Of a stretch of DNA of 64,000 bases, positions 53,954-62,028 are shown one piece after another. This DNA is from VAZQ01 sp963817015 (lineage in GTDB: Bacteria; Pseudomonadota; Alphaproteobacteria; Rhizobiales; Xanthobacteraceae). The notes under the pieces were generated by a model. The model saw nothing but the letters and a program-made list of their open reading frames with translations. It made no database searches and had not been told where the DNA came from. Each line of letters opens with the position of its first letter. Within the stretch, counting starts at the first letter, position 1. The position numbers were made by a program, and so were the translations under genes. Where the stretch lies: contig CAWFMV010000006.1 of assembly GCA_963817015.1 (NCBI GenBank), positions 19,600 through 83,599 of the forward strand, read 5' to 3'.

Positions 53954-55744
53954 ATGTCCGAGCAATCCCTTCAGCAAGCCGTCCTTGCGGCAGCGCCAGT
54001 CGCGCTGACGCTGCGCCGCATCCTGTTCCTGGCCCTGGTCGGGCTCACGATGGCGGCGATGATCGGGCTCCTCGTGGTAGCGCTGTCGGCCGGTGGCTTC
54101 GGCTTTGTCGATTTCGTCCTGGTCGTACTGTTCGCGATCACGCTGCCCTGGATGGTGATCGGCTTCTGGAACGCCACCATCGGATTTCTGATCATGCGGC
54201 TCGCGCGCGACCCGGTGGCGACCGTTACGGCGACCGCAGCGGGCATCACCGGCAGGGAGCCGATCACAGCCTCGACCGCCGTCCTGATCTGCATCCGCAA
54301 TGAGCCACCGGAGCGGCCGGCTGCCTTTCTGATGCCACTGTTGCAGGGACTGGCGGCGAGCGAGGCCGCCTCGCACTTTCACATCTACATCCTCAGCGAC
54401 ACTGACAATCCCTCGATCGCGCAGGCCGAAGAGCGGCTGTTCGCTGCCATGGCGGAGACCTGGCGCGAGCGGCTGCGCATCACCTATCGGCGGCGCGCGG
54501 CCAATCTGGGATTCAAGGCCGGCAATATCCGCGACTTCTGCGACCGTTGGGGCAAGGACCACGAGCTCGCACTCGTGCTCGATGCCGACAGTGTCATGAC
54601 GGCACCGGCGGTGCTGCGGCTGGTGCGCATCATGCAAGCCGAGCCGCAGCTCGGCATTCTGCAAAGCCTCGTCATCGGCATGCCGTCGGCGAGCGCATTC
54701 GCGCGGCTGTTCCAGTTCGGAATGCGGCTCGGCATGCGCTCCTATACGATCGGCAGCGCCTGGTGGCAGGCCGATTGCGGTCCTTATTGGGGTCACAATG
54801 CCATCATCCGGATTGCGCCATTCATGGCGCATTGTGAGCTGCCGAAGTTGCCCGAGAATGCGCTGGTCGGCGGCCACATCCTCAGCCACGACCAGGTCGA
54901 GGCGGTGCTGATGCGGCGCGCAGGCTTTGCGGTGCGCGTGCTCACGGACGAAGGCGACAGCTTCGAGCAGAACCCGCCGACGCTGATCGAGTTCATCCGC
55001 CGCGACCTGCGCTGGTGCCAGGGCAACATGCAGTACTGGCACTTCCTGCTGATCCCCGGGCTCAAGCTGGTGAGCCGCTATCAGCTGATCTTCGCGATCC
55101 TGATGTTCCTCGGCTCGCCCGCCTGGATGGGGCTGCTGGTGCTCGGCACGGCCGCGCTCGCCCTCACCGGCTCGCCCGACGCCTTCATGCGGGCGGACGC
55201 TGGCATCGCAGTGTTCGTGCTGGTGCTGGTGATGTGGTTTGCACCCAAGATCGCGACCATCATCGACGTGCTGGCGCGGCCAAAGCTGCGCCAATCCTTC
55301 GGCGGCGGATTGAGATTTCTCGCTGGCGTCGTGGCCGAGACCATCTTCACGCTCATGCTGCTGCCGATCATGTGGTTTGGCCACACCATGTTCCTGATAA
55401 AGCTCCTCACCGGCCGCAAGGTCGGCTGGACCGCGCAGGCGCGCGACGATCACCAGGTGCCCTGGGCGATTGCGGCACGTGCGCTGTGGCCGCAGACCGT
55501 GCTGGGCTGGGCGGTCCTTTTGCTCCTCGCCGCGACTGTGCCGACAGCAATCCCCTACGCGCTCTTCCTCGCAGGCGGGCTCGCGCTGTCGATTCCGCTT
55601 GCGATTCTCACCACGATGCCTGCGGCCGGCCCCACGATGGTGCGCACTGGGCTTTGCCAGCTGCCCGAGGAAACGGCACCACCGCCCGAGCTCGCCGCGC
55701 TCGCGCTGCCAGCGATCGAAGCGGCACGCCAGCGGACCGGCTGA
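53954..55744 (+). CDS. opgH: Osmoregulated periplasmic glucan glucosyltransferase OpgH (MdoH)
   Basis: 596-aa inner-membrane GT2 polymerising UDP-glucose into periplasmic glucans. Two N-terminal helices precede the catalytic core: AVLICIRNEPPERPAAFLMP, IYILSDTDNPSIAQAEERLF, ALVLDADSVMTAPAVLRLVR, YWGHNAIIRIAPFMAHCELP and the RRDLRWCQGN form of the QxxRW motif. Several helices and a short tail follow. It lacks the long N-terminal extension of enterobacterial OpgH, as expected for rhizobial-order proteins. No opgG is adjacent. It ends 1 bp before an FkbM-type methyltransferase. Confidence 0.92.
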   Translation: MSEQSLQQAVLAAAPVALTLRRILFLALVGLTMAAMIGLLVVALSAGGFGFVDFVLVVLFAITLPWMVIGFWNATIGFLIMRLARDPVATVTATAAGITGREPITASTAVLICIRNEPPERPAAFLMPLLQGLAASEAASHFHIYILSDTDNPSIAQAEERLFAAMAETWRERLRITYRRRAANLGFKAGNIRDFCDRWGKDHELALVLDADSVMTAPAVLRLVRIMQAEPQLGILQSLVIGMPSASAFARLFQFGMRLGMRSYTIGSAWWQADCGPYWGHNAIIRIAPFMAHCELPKLPENALVGGHILSHDQVEAVLMRRAGFAVRVLTDEGDSFEQNPPTLIEFIRRDLRWCQGNMQYWHFLLIPGLKLVSRYQLIFAILMFLGSPAWMGLLVLGTAALALTGSPDAFMRADAGIAVFVLVLVMWFAPKIATIIDVLARPKLRQSFGGGLRFLAGVVAETIFTLMLLPIMWFGHTMFLIKLLTGRKVGWTAQARDDHQVPWAIAARALWPQTVLGWAVLLLLAATVPTAIPYALFLAGGLALSIPLAILTTMPAAGPTMVRTGLCQLPEETAPPPELAALALPAIEAARQRTG

Positions 55745-55745
55745 C

Positions 55746-56522
55746 ATGAGCTCCCGGAGCCGCCCGCACGCTTATTGGCGCACTCATTGGCGTATTTGGC
55801 GTGGCGTCATCCGGTCGATGCGCATCTATTACGGCAACCGCTCCCAACGCGCCGCCATGGATCGACTCTATACTCAGTTTGTGCGTCCCGGCGACCTCGT
55901 CTTCGATGTCGGTGCCCATGTCGGCGACCGCATCGGCTCCTTCCGGAGACTCGGCGCGCGCGTCGTCGCGGTCGAGCCACAGCCGCCGCTCGTGACCACG
56001 CTCAAGCTCCTCTATGGACTGAGCCGCAACGTCATCATCGAGCCGGCAGCGGTCGGGCGCGAGAGCGGCACGGTCGCGCTCAAGCTCAATATCGACAATC
56101 CGACAGTCTCCACCGCATCCGATGCTTTCGTGCGCGCAGCCGATGGCGCGCCCGGCTGGCAAGATCAGGCCTGGACCGAGACCATCGAGGTGCCTTTGAC
56201 CACGCTTGATGCCTTGATCGAACGGCACGGCCGGCCGGCCTTCATCAAGATCGACGTCGAAGGCTTCGAGGCGGAAGCGCTCGCGGGCCTCTCGCGCCCG
56301 GTCAAGGCGCTGTCATTCGAGTTCACCACCATCCAGCGCGATGTCGCAATAGGATGTCTGGTGCGCTGCACGGCGCTCGGCTTCCGGCGGTACAAGGCTG
56401 CGCTCGGCGAGAGCCAGAGCTTCGTCGCGGAAGGCTGGCAGACGGTCGACGAGATCGCACGCTGGCTCCGGGAGCTTCCGGCTGAGGCCAACTCGGGCGA
56501 CATCTACGCGGCAACCGACTGA
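55746..56522 (+). CDS. FkbM-family methyltransferase
   Basis: 258-aa SAM methyltransferase of the FkbM type: DLVFDVGAHVGDRIGSFRRL (motif I), ARVVAVEPQPPLVTTLK, TIEVPLTTLDALIERHGRP and FIKIDVEGFEAEALAGLSRP. ATG 55746 follows the opgH TGA after one base, so translation is coupled; the frame open through opgH is incidental. O-methylation or another decoration of glucan or a related envelope sugar is a possible role given the coupling. Confidence 0.88.
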   Translation: MSSRSRPHAYWRTHWRIWRGVIRSMRIYYGNRSQRAAMDRLYTQFVRPGDLVFDVGAHVGDRIGSFRRLGARVVAVEPQPPLVTTLKLLYGLSRNVIIEPAAVGRESGTVALKLNIDNPTVSTASDAFVRAADGAPGWQDQAWTETIEVPLTTLDALIERHGRPAFIKIDVEGFEAEALAGLSRPVKALSFEFTTIQRDVAIGCLVRCTALGFRRYKAALGESQSFVAEGWQTVDEIARWLRELPAEANSGDIYAATD

Positions 56523-56555
56523 CACGCACGAAAATACAATTTTACTGCGTGTTTA

Positions 56556-58259
56556 TTGGCGCAAGCCGCAACACTCATTGCCGGCAACACATCAACGAAA
56601 ATCTCGGACTACTGGCATGGCGAGCGCGCTTGCGATACTATCGCCTCCCGCAAGCTTAAAGGTGGATTGCGTTCGTCCATCACGCAACACAGCAGATTTC
56701 GTGCACGCCTGACCCCATCGCAGCAAGTGTCCTTCGGGAACGATCATACGCGCGCTCCCGCGTGGAGCACTCTGGAACGCCAGCACTTCAGGTGGTGTCT
56801 CGCCGCGTCGGCATTTCTCTTCGTGGTCTATGCGATCTTTTCCACCGGCTACCTGCATCCCGACGAATACTTCCAGACCGTCGAGTTTGCGTCGAGCAAG
56901 CTCGGCATCACCGACACGCCCGATCTGCCTTGGGAATACCGGGAGCAGATGCGATCGTGGCTACAGCCGGCGCTCTACGTCGTGGTGGGCGAGGCGGCGG
57001 AGGCGTTGGGCATACGTCGCCCCATGGTCCTGCTCTTGGTGTTTCGGCTTGTCACGGGTCTCGTTTCTTGGTCGGCGCTTTGGACGCTGATCATCGCCGG
57101 ACGCCGTTGGATCGACGGCGAAGAACAGCGCCGCCACTTGTACTCGATTGCCGGATTGCTTTGGCTCTTGCCATTGCTGGGCGTTCGCACCTCCGGCGAA
57201 ACGGCCGCGAGCGCGGCACTGTGCTTCGCCATCGCGGCGCTGGAGTGGCGAGCCGACCTGCAGGACCGCATGCGTCGTTTTTTGGCCGCGGTGCTCGGCG
57301 GCGTGGCGTTCGGACTATGCTTCGAATTGCGCTACCCAAGCGGCATCATGGCGGCAGGGGCCGGCCTCTGGTATCTGTATTCGGCGCGGCAGCGGCTGTC
57401 GCTTTTCTTCGGACTGGCGCTGGGCGCCACATTGGCGCTCGCCCTTGGTGTCATCATTGACTGGTGGGGTTACGGGACCGCGACGTTTCCCGTCTATTCG
57501 TATCTCTATCAGAATTTCATCGAGGGCAAGGCGGCGGGTTATGGTACGGCCCCGTTCTTCGGCTATCTCTACCTGCCGCTGCAAAATCCGATGGCTCCGC
57601 TGGCCTTGCTCCTTCTGGCCGCGACCATCGTCGCCTGGGTCCGGCGTCCATGGTCAGCTCTGACCTGGGCGAGCGCACCCTATGTCGCCGTGCTGTGTAT
57701 CCTGGCCCACAAGGAAACGCGGTTTCTCTATCCCTTGGCCCCGTTTCTGCCGTTCTTCGTCATGTTTGCGCTCGCGCCAGAACCGCCGACGCGCTGTACA
57801 TCCGCTTTCAAATGGCTCGCGAGCGGACGACGCCTGCATCTGGCCTATGTGTGGAATGCCTGCGGTCTTCTCAGCGTCCTCTTCATTTCGCTGCGCCCGG
57901 AGTTCACGCTCTACCAGCTGCTCGAAACCAGGAGCTATGCGACAGAAGGACTTCTCGAAGTGGCGCACGTCCACCCGCCCGATCGAAAGCTGTACTGGTA
58001 CCAGAATGTCCACCATGCTTTCATCGAGCCAAAGAATCTCAGGCTGACGCCGGCCTCTGTCGAGACACTCGAAGCCAAACGCGCGCGGGGCGAAACATTC
58101 CTGGCAGTCGTCGACAATCCGCGGAGGGCCCCGGAGCCCGCCGCCTGGCTGCGCAGCAAGTGCACACGCGAATGGTCTTCGTGGCCCCCGTGGCTCGAGC
58201 CCTACAACTACTTCCGATGGCAAGAGCGATCGTCCTGGCTGGAGCTCTACACCTGTTGA
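56556..58259 (+). CDS. GT22-like mannosyltransferase (ALG9/PIG-B superfamily)
   Basis: Up to 567-aa GT-C membrane protein resembling eukaryotic GPI/ALG mannosyltransferases (PF03901-like). The first periplasmic loop has YLHPDEYFQTVEFASSKLGI, corresponding to the HPDE-x-x-Q motif, then PWEYREQMRSWLQPALYV, corresponding to W-E-x-R-S-x-x-x-P. A later loop has LAHKETRFLYPLAPFLPFF, the HKE-x-RF-x-x-P motif of the family. About nine helices are visible. Residues 1-57 (from TTG 56556) look non-conserved; GTG 56727, just before the first helix, may be the true start. It likely uses a polyprenyl-phosphate-mannose donor. Confidence 0.75.
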   Translation: MAQAATLIAGNTSTKISDYWHGERACDTIASRKLKGGLRSSITQHSRFRARLTPSQQVSFGNDHTRAPAWSTLERQHFRWCLAASAFLFVVYAIFSTGYLHPDEYFQTVEFASSKLGITDTPDLPWEYREQMRSWLQPALYVVVGEAAEALGIRRPMVLLLVFRLVTGLVSWSALWTLIIAGRRWIDGEEQRRHLYSIAGLLWLLPLLGVRTSGETAASAALCFAIAALEWRADLQDRMRRFLAAVLGGVAFGLCFELRYPSGIMAAGAGLWYLYSARQRLSLFFGLALGATLALALGVIIDWWGYGTATFPVYSYLYQNFIEGKAAGYGTAPFFGYLYLPLQNPMAPLALLLLAATIVAWVRRPWSALTWASAPYVAVLCILAHKETRFLYPLAPFLPFFVMFALAPEPPTRCTSAFKWLASGRRLHLAYVWNACGLLSVLFISLRPEFTLYQLLETRSYATEGLLEVAHVHPPDRKLYWYQNVHHAFIEPKNLRLTPASVETLEAKRARGETFLAVVDNPRRAPEPAAWLRSKCTREWSSWPPWLEPYNYFRWQERSSWLELYTC

Positions 58260-58358
58260 GCATCGTGCCTTTTCCCGGCCCGGGCACTTGGCGTGATGCC
58301 GCCTTTGGCGACCGCGCAGGAAGAGACGATCAATCGAACAAAGCTGACCCGAAGGCCC

Positions 58359-58667
58359 TCAGTGGGTCCAGGCTTCGCGGCGCTTAAAGGCGAAATTGTC
58401 GGAATAGGAGATGGTGCGGCGCGTCGGCGCCTTCGGCTCTGTGACCTGATTGGGGATGCCGTGCCGCTCGCAATAGGCGACCGCCTCCTCCGCACTGTCG
58501 AACCGCAGCCGCACCTGCTGGCGCATGTCGCCGGAGCTCGTCCAGCCCATCAGCGGCTCGACCTCGCGGGCCTGCTCGGGCTCGAACTCAAGCACCCATT
58601 CCTTGGTCTTGGCGGTGCCCGATTGCATCGCCGTTCTCGCGGGCTTGTAGATGCGTGCGACCGCCAT
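58359..58667 (-). CDS. ETC complex I subunit (NDUFS4-like accessory)
   Basis: 102-aa protein of the conserved complex I accessory family (PF04800-like), found in alphaproteobacteria and mitochondria. It begins MAVARIYKPARTAMQSGTAK and contains WVLEFEPEQAREVEPLMGWT, QVRLRFDSAEEAVAYCERHG and the end SYSDNFAFKRREAWTH. It stabilises the peripheral arm of NADH dehydrogenase. Confidence 0.92.
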   Translation of the reverse strand: MAVARIYKPARTAMQSGTAKTKEWVLEFEPEQAREVEPLMGWTSSGDMRQQVRLRFDSAEEAVAYCERHGIPNQVTEPKAPTRRTISYSDNFAFKRREAWTH

Positions 58668-58770
58668 GCTGATCCTGCCGAGGCTTTCGTTCCGATTCCC
58701 GGCAGCCTTCTAACAAGGAAGCGGGGCACCCCACAAGGCGCGCCCACACATCCAGGGAGCCGCCCGGCGC

Positions 58771-59244
58771 TTACGCCGGCGGCAGAAGGACATACTGTTT
58801 CAGGCGGTCGACCTCCTGCTGACCGACATATTTGCCGATCTCCTTGTCGAACTGGGCCCAGGTCTTCCACGGCCGGTATTCCATCAGCTCGGTCGCCATG
58901 CGCGAGCCGACGCGGGGAATGAGCAGGAACTCCTCGCGCTTGCCGGTATTGAGATTGATCTTGACGAAGGCCTTGCCATAGAGCTCGCGCGCCTGCTCCG
59001 CGGTCAGCTTCTGGTCGAGCAGGAACTTGTTGAGCTCCAGGATGGTCGGGAACGGCCGCTTCTCCAGCAGTCCCTTCACGATCGCGGGGCTCATGTGCGG
59101 TAGCTTCTGCAGCTCGCTCTCCGGTGCCGCATTGGGATCGAGGAGACCGGTCTGCGCGCCGGCCGGCGGCATCGCCAGCACCAGCAACCCAAAGAACGCA
59201 ACGACGCGAACAATCGCGCCGATCGCCTGCCGCGTGGTTGTCAT
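58771..59244 (-). CDS. Secreted helix-hairpin-helix protein
   Basis: 157-aa protein with a signal peptide (VVAFFGLLVLAMPPAGAQ) and two helix-hairpin-helix (ComEA-like) repeats: LLDPNAAPESELQKLPHMSP-type first repeat, and KINLNTGKREEFLLIPRVGS second repeat followed by MATELMEYRPWKTWAQF. HhH domains usually bind DNA; in the periplasm ComEA acts in DNA uptake, but no other competence gene is present. Last of a three-gene operon with a membrane protein (4 bp gap) and a helical periplasmic protein. Confidence 0.8.
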   Translation of the reverse strand: MTTTRQAIGAIVRVVAFFGLLVLAMPPAGAQTGLLDPNAAPESELQKLPHMSPAIVKGLLEKRPFPTILELNKFLLDQKLTAEQARELYGKAFVKINLNTGKREEFLLIPRVGSRMATELMEYRPWKTWAQFDKEIGKYVGQQEVDRLKQYVLLPPA

Positions 59245-59248
59245 AAGA

Positions 59249-59701
59249 TCAGCTCCTTCGATAGCGTTTGTCCGAAAACACGTAAGCGAGGCCCAGGAGC
59301 CCCAGCTGCATCATCATTCCGGGCGCCAACAGCGGTGGTGCCTTGGCGCGCATGACCTTTTCCAACAGCTCCCAGGTCGACAGCGACGGCTCGAGGTCGA
59401 GCTGGAACTCGGCCGAGCCGTGAAAGTGCGCGACGAAGCCGGCAAAGCCCGCCAGCACGAACAGCACCATCAGGCCCATCAGGACCCGAAGGCTGGCGGC
59501 GCTGTGTCCGATCACATGCCAGGCGAGCACGATCAGGGCGAGCACGATCAGCACGACCGGAACGAGTTGCACCGCCTGCTCATAGTGCGACAGCAGCACG
59601 AGCTCGACGACGGTGCCCAGCAGACCGAGCACCAGCACGCCGAGGATCCAGAGCCGGAGCATGCCGACGGTGTCGGCGCTCCCTTTGGGTTGCGCTTCCA
59701 T
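59249..59701 (-). CDS. Small integral membrane protein
   Basis: 150-aa protein with four predicted helices, for example LWILGVLVLGLLGTVVELVL, VVLIVLALIVLAWHVIGHSA and VLMGLMVLFVLAGFAGFVAH. The HVIGHSA and FVAHFHGSAEFQ segments put His residues at membrane edges, so haem or metal binding is possible. Unrecognised family. Between the helical periplasmic protein (60 bp gap) and the HhH protein (4 bp gap). Confidence 0.7.
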   Translation of the reverse strand: MEAQPKGSADTVGMLRLWILGVLVLGLLGTVVELVLLSHYEQAVQLVPVVLIVLALIVLAWHVIGHSAASLRVLMGLMVLFVLAGFAGFVAHFHGSAEFQLDLEPSLSTWELLEKVMRAKAPPLLAPGMMMQLGLLGLAYVFSDKRYRRS

Positions 59702-59761
59702 GGATGGCGCCTTCTGTCCTTGAACGTGTTTTGATCCTGATCAGCTCGAGAGGCGCACGCG

Positions 59762-60505
59762 CTAACGGTTGGCAGCGCGCGCGTCCTTCGCGATCTCGGC
59801 AAGGATGGCGTTGTACTGGCGCATCACCTCGTTGACCAAGGCGGTCGCCTTGGCGACGTCGGGCTTCTCCGGCATCAGCAAGTCCTCGATCTCGATCATG
59901 CCCTTCTCGATCGCCACATAAGCGTCCGCCGAGCGGGCCTTGATCAGATCCTCAATGCTGTCCCAGTTGTCGTCGAAGTTCTTGAACGACTTGCGGGCCT
60001 TGTCGAAGTTGCCAACCTTGAGCGCCGGCGGTACCTCGCGCAGATGGGCGCGCACAATGCGCAGGCGGGCGACCTCGTCGTAGAGCGGATTGAGCGGAGC
60101 GGCCTTCTCGACCAAGGCAACAAGCTCGTCGAATTTCGCCAGCATACCCTGCACCTCGGGGGTGAGCGCCGCGAAATCAGGAGTTGCGGCCTCGAGCGCC
60201 TTGGTGATCTTCGGCTGATACTGGTGCTCCAGCAGGTCGTACATCGGCCGGCTGCGGGTATTGATGTAGAACTCGATGCCGTTCCAGGCCGAGTCATAGG
60301 CCCCAAAGGCGTCCCGGGCCGCCGCCGCGTCGCGCTTCTGCACCGCATCGAGCGTATTGACGAGGGTGGGACGGACGGCCTTCAGGCTCGTGACCTCAAA
60401 ACGCTCGGCCGGCGCCGCGCGCGCCGATGAGATCGGCTCGACAAGCGCTGCGACCGCAAGGATCGCCAGCACGGCAGCAGCAAAATGGTGAATCCGATTG
60501 ATCAT
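59762..60505 (-). CDS. Exported all-helical protein, unknown function
   Basis: 247-aa protein. A signal peptide (FAAAVLAILAVAALVEPISS) precedes a four-helix-bundle-like body: VRPTLVNTLDAVQKRDAAAA, AFGAYDSAWNGIEFYINTRS, MYDLLEHQYQPKITKALEAA, DNWDSIEDLIKARSADAYVA and ATALVNEVMRQYNAILAEIA. The repeat of D-x-A-W/NWD-x-IE motifs suggests an internal duplication. The layout is reminiscent of imelysin/EfeO-type periplasmic proteins, but I see no firm family signature. GGAGGGAGG precedes ATG 60505. First gene of the operon. Confidence 0.65.
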   Translation of the reverse strand: MINRIHHFAAAVLAILAVAALVEPISSARAAPAERFEVTSLKAVRPTLVNTLDAVQKRDAAAARDAFGAYDSAWNGIEFYINTRSRPMYDLLEHQYQPKITKALEAATPDFAALTPEVQGMLAKFDELVALVEKAAPLNPLYDEVARLRIVRAHLREVPPALKVGNFDKARKSFKNFDDNWDSIEDLIKARSADAYVAIEKGMIEIEDLLMPEKPDVAKATALVNEVMRQYNAILAEIAKDARAANR

Positions 60506-60558
60506 GGGCAACCTCCCTCCACATAGTTTTGTTCGACCGGTGGCCCGGTCCGTTGGTC

Positions 60559-60570
60559 CCGCACGTGCGG
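60559..60570. promoter_or_regulatory. Perfect 12-bp palindrome upstream of the helical-protein operon
   Basis: CCGCACGTGCGG reads the same on both strands, 54 bp before ATG 60505. In a GC-rich genome this can arise by chance; it is at most a candidate operator. Confidence 0.3.
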
Positions 60571-60744
60571 AGACGCAGAATGTTAATTTCGCGGCAACGC
60601 ATTCACAAGGGCGAGCCCTTGAACTTGATGCAATTTTAAGATCGGAAATCGCTTGTCGGAATGATTTGCAAGATGCGTTCAAACCAAGGCCAACCAGCTG
60701 GAAGGAGGTTTGAAAGTTGCGCCCTGAGGGAGATGGCCGTGCTG

Positions 60745-61380
60745 CTACTTCCGCAGCTGCGATTTCAGCGCTGAAATGACGTCCTTCAATTGCGAAGAAT
60801 CCGCGGTTGTGCGCTGGACGAGAAGTGCCCCTTGCAGGGCGCCGAAGATCAGCCGGGCCGTCTTCGCCGCCGACTTCGTCAGCCTGAACTCGCCGCGCTC
60901 GACACCCCGGTTCAGGATTTGCGTGAGCCATTGTTGATGTGACTTGAAGAAACTTGCGACACGCGCACGCAATTCGCGCGGCAACGCCAGCATTTCACCC
61001 GACAGCGCGCCGCACAGGCACACGCGGTCGGGCGTCGCGGCAAACGCCGCATAGGGCTCCACGTAGTGCTCCAGCATGGACATCGACGTCGCGGTCTTGT
61101 CGCGCGCAATATTGTCCAGCGCCTCGTCAAATCTCTCCGCGTAGCGATCGATGACTGCGATCACCAGATCCGTTTTCGATTGGAAGTGATAGTGGATGCT
61201 GGCTTTCCTGATCTTGAGGGCATCGGCGATATCCTGATAGCTGAACGCGCTGCAGCCGCGCGTCTGGATCAGACGCTCAGCCAGATCGAGTATCTTTTCG
61301 GCGGTCTCCGACCGCGGCGCGGGCGCAGGCTTGGTGTTGCGCTTTACAAGCCCGGCCGCAGATGCCCCCGCTTTGCCCAA
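60745..61380 (-). CDS. TetR/AcrR family regulator
   Basis: 211-aa repressor. The N-terminal DNA-binding domain is KILDLAERLIQTRGCSAFSY followed by QDIADALKIRKASIHYHFQS and KTDLVIAVIDRYAERFDE; the C-terminal ligand domain carries VCLCGALSGEMLALPRELRA. No ATG fits: TTG 61380, with AAGGAG eight bases upstream, is the best start and overlaps the end of the cupin gene. It is last in the operon MAPEG, SDR, cupin, TetR and probably represses that operon and the divergent GST through the palindrome at 63,174. Confidence 0.88.
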   Translation of the reverse strand: MGKAGASAAGLVKRNTKPAPAPRSETAEKILDLAERLIQTRGCSAFSYQDIADALKIRKASIHYHFQSKTDLVIAVIDRYAERFDEALDNIARDKTATSMSMLEHYVEPYAAFAATPDRVCLCGALSGEMLALPRELRARVASFFKSHQQWLTQILNRGVERGEFRLTKSAAKTARLIFGALQGALLVQRTTADSSQLKDVISALKSQLRK

Positions 61381-62018
61381 AAGACTGCTCCTTCCTGCGA
61401 GCCAAATTTGCTGCGCGAGCCGGCGGGGCTCCTGATCCACGTGCCGGCGCCATAGTGACCATAGTCGTCGGCCAGCGTGCCCGTCAGCAGGAAAATCTCC
61501 TCGCCGCCATCGCATTGTGTGGATGGCAATGTGGTTCCGGCAGCGAGCTTTTCCAGTGTCACGTGCTCGCCGGTCGCGGGCGAAGCATACAGGAGCTGGC
61601 TCTGATGGCCGTCGATGTCCGGCTGCTCCCAGGCCGCCTTGGTGGTGTCGATGACCACACGACGGTTCTCGGAATCCGGCATCTGACGCAGCTTGACCAG
61701 GATGGTGCACCCGGGCGCGGTGCGCGGGGAATGACGGCTCCCGGGCGGGTTTCGCACATAGGTCCCTGCCGGATAGTCCCCGCGCTCATCGGAGAACACG
61801 CCGTCGAGCACCAGAAACTCCTCGCCAAGCGCGTGACTGTGGGCCGGGAACACACTGTTCGCCGCATAGCGCACCAGCGACGTGGCGCGGGCGACCTCAC
61901 CGCCAATGCGATCGAGCAGACGCCGCTCGACGCCGGCCTGCGGAGACGGGATCCAGGGCAGGTCGTTCGTGGCCAGAACGATGCGTTTGGTGAAATCGGC
62001 ATTGATCAGCTCATCCAT
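61344..62018 (-). CDS. ChrR-like double-cupin protein
   Basis: 224-aa protein with two cupin halves similar to the ChrR cupin: SLVRYAANSVFPAHSHALGE then GDYPAGTYVRNPPGSRHSPR; and VTLEKLAAGTTLPSTQCDGG then GHYGAGTWIRSPAGSRSKFG. His/Glu metal ligands are complete in the first half and partly lost in the second. No anti-sigma zinc-finger domain precedes it, so it is probably a metal-dependent enzyme or sensor. GAGGAG precedes ATG 62018. Confidence 0.83.
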   Translation of the reverse strand: MDELINADFTKRIVLATNDLPWIPSPQAGVERRLLDRIGGEVARATSLVRYAANSVFPAHSHALGEEFLVLDGVFSDERGDYPAGTYVRNPPGSRHSPRTAPGCTILVKLRQMPDSENRRVVIDTTKAAWEQPDIDGHQSQLLYASPATGEHVTLEKLAAGTTLPSTQCDGGEEIFLLTGTLADDYGHYGAGTWIRSPAGSRSKFGSQEGAVFWAKRGHLRPGL

Positions 62019-62028
62019 CGTTTGCTCC

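Noticed and set aside
53933..55747. About 600-codon open frame antisense to opgH
   Set aside because: No recognisable domain, biased composition, and it exactly shadows the well-supported opgH gene.
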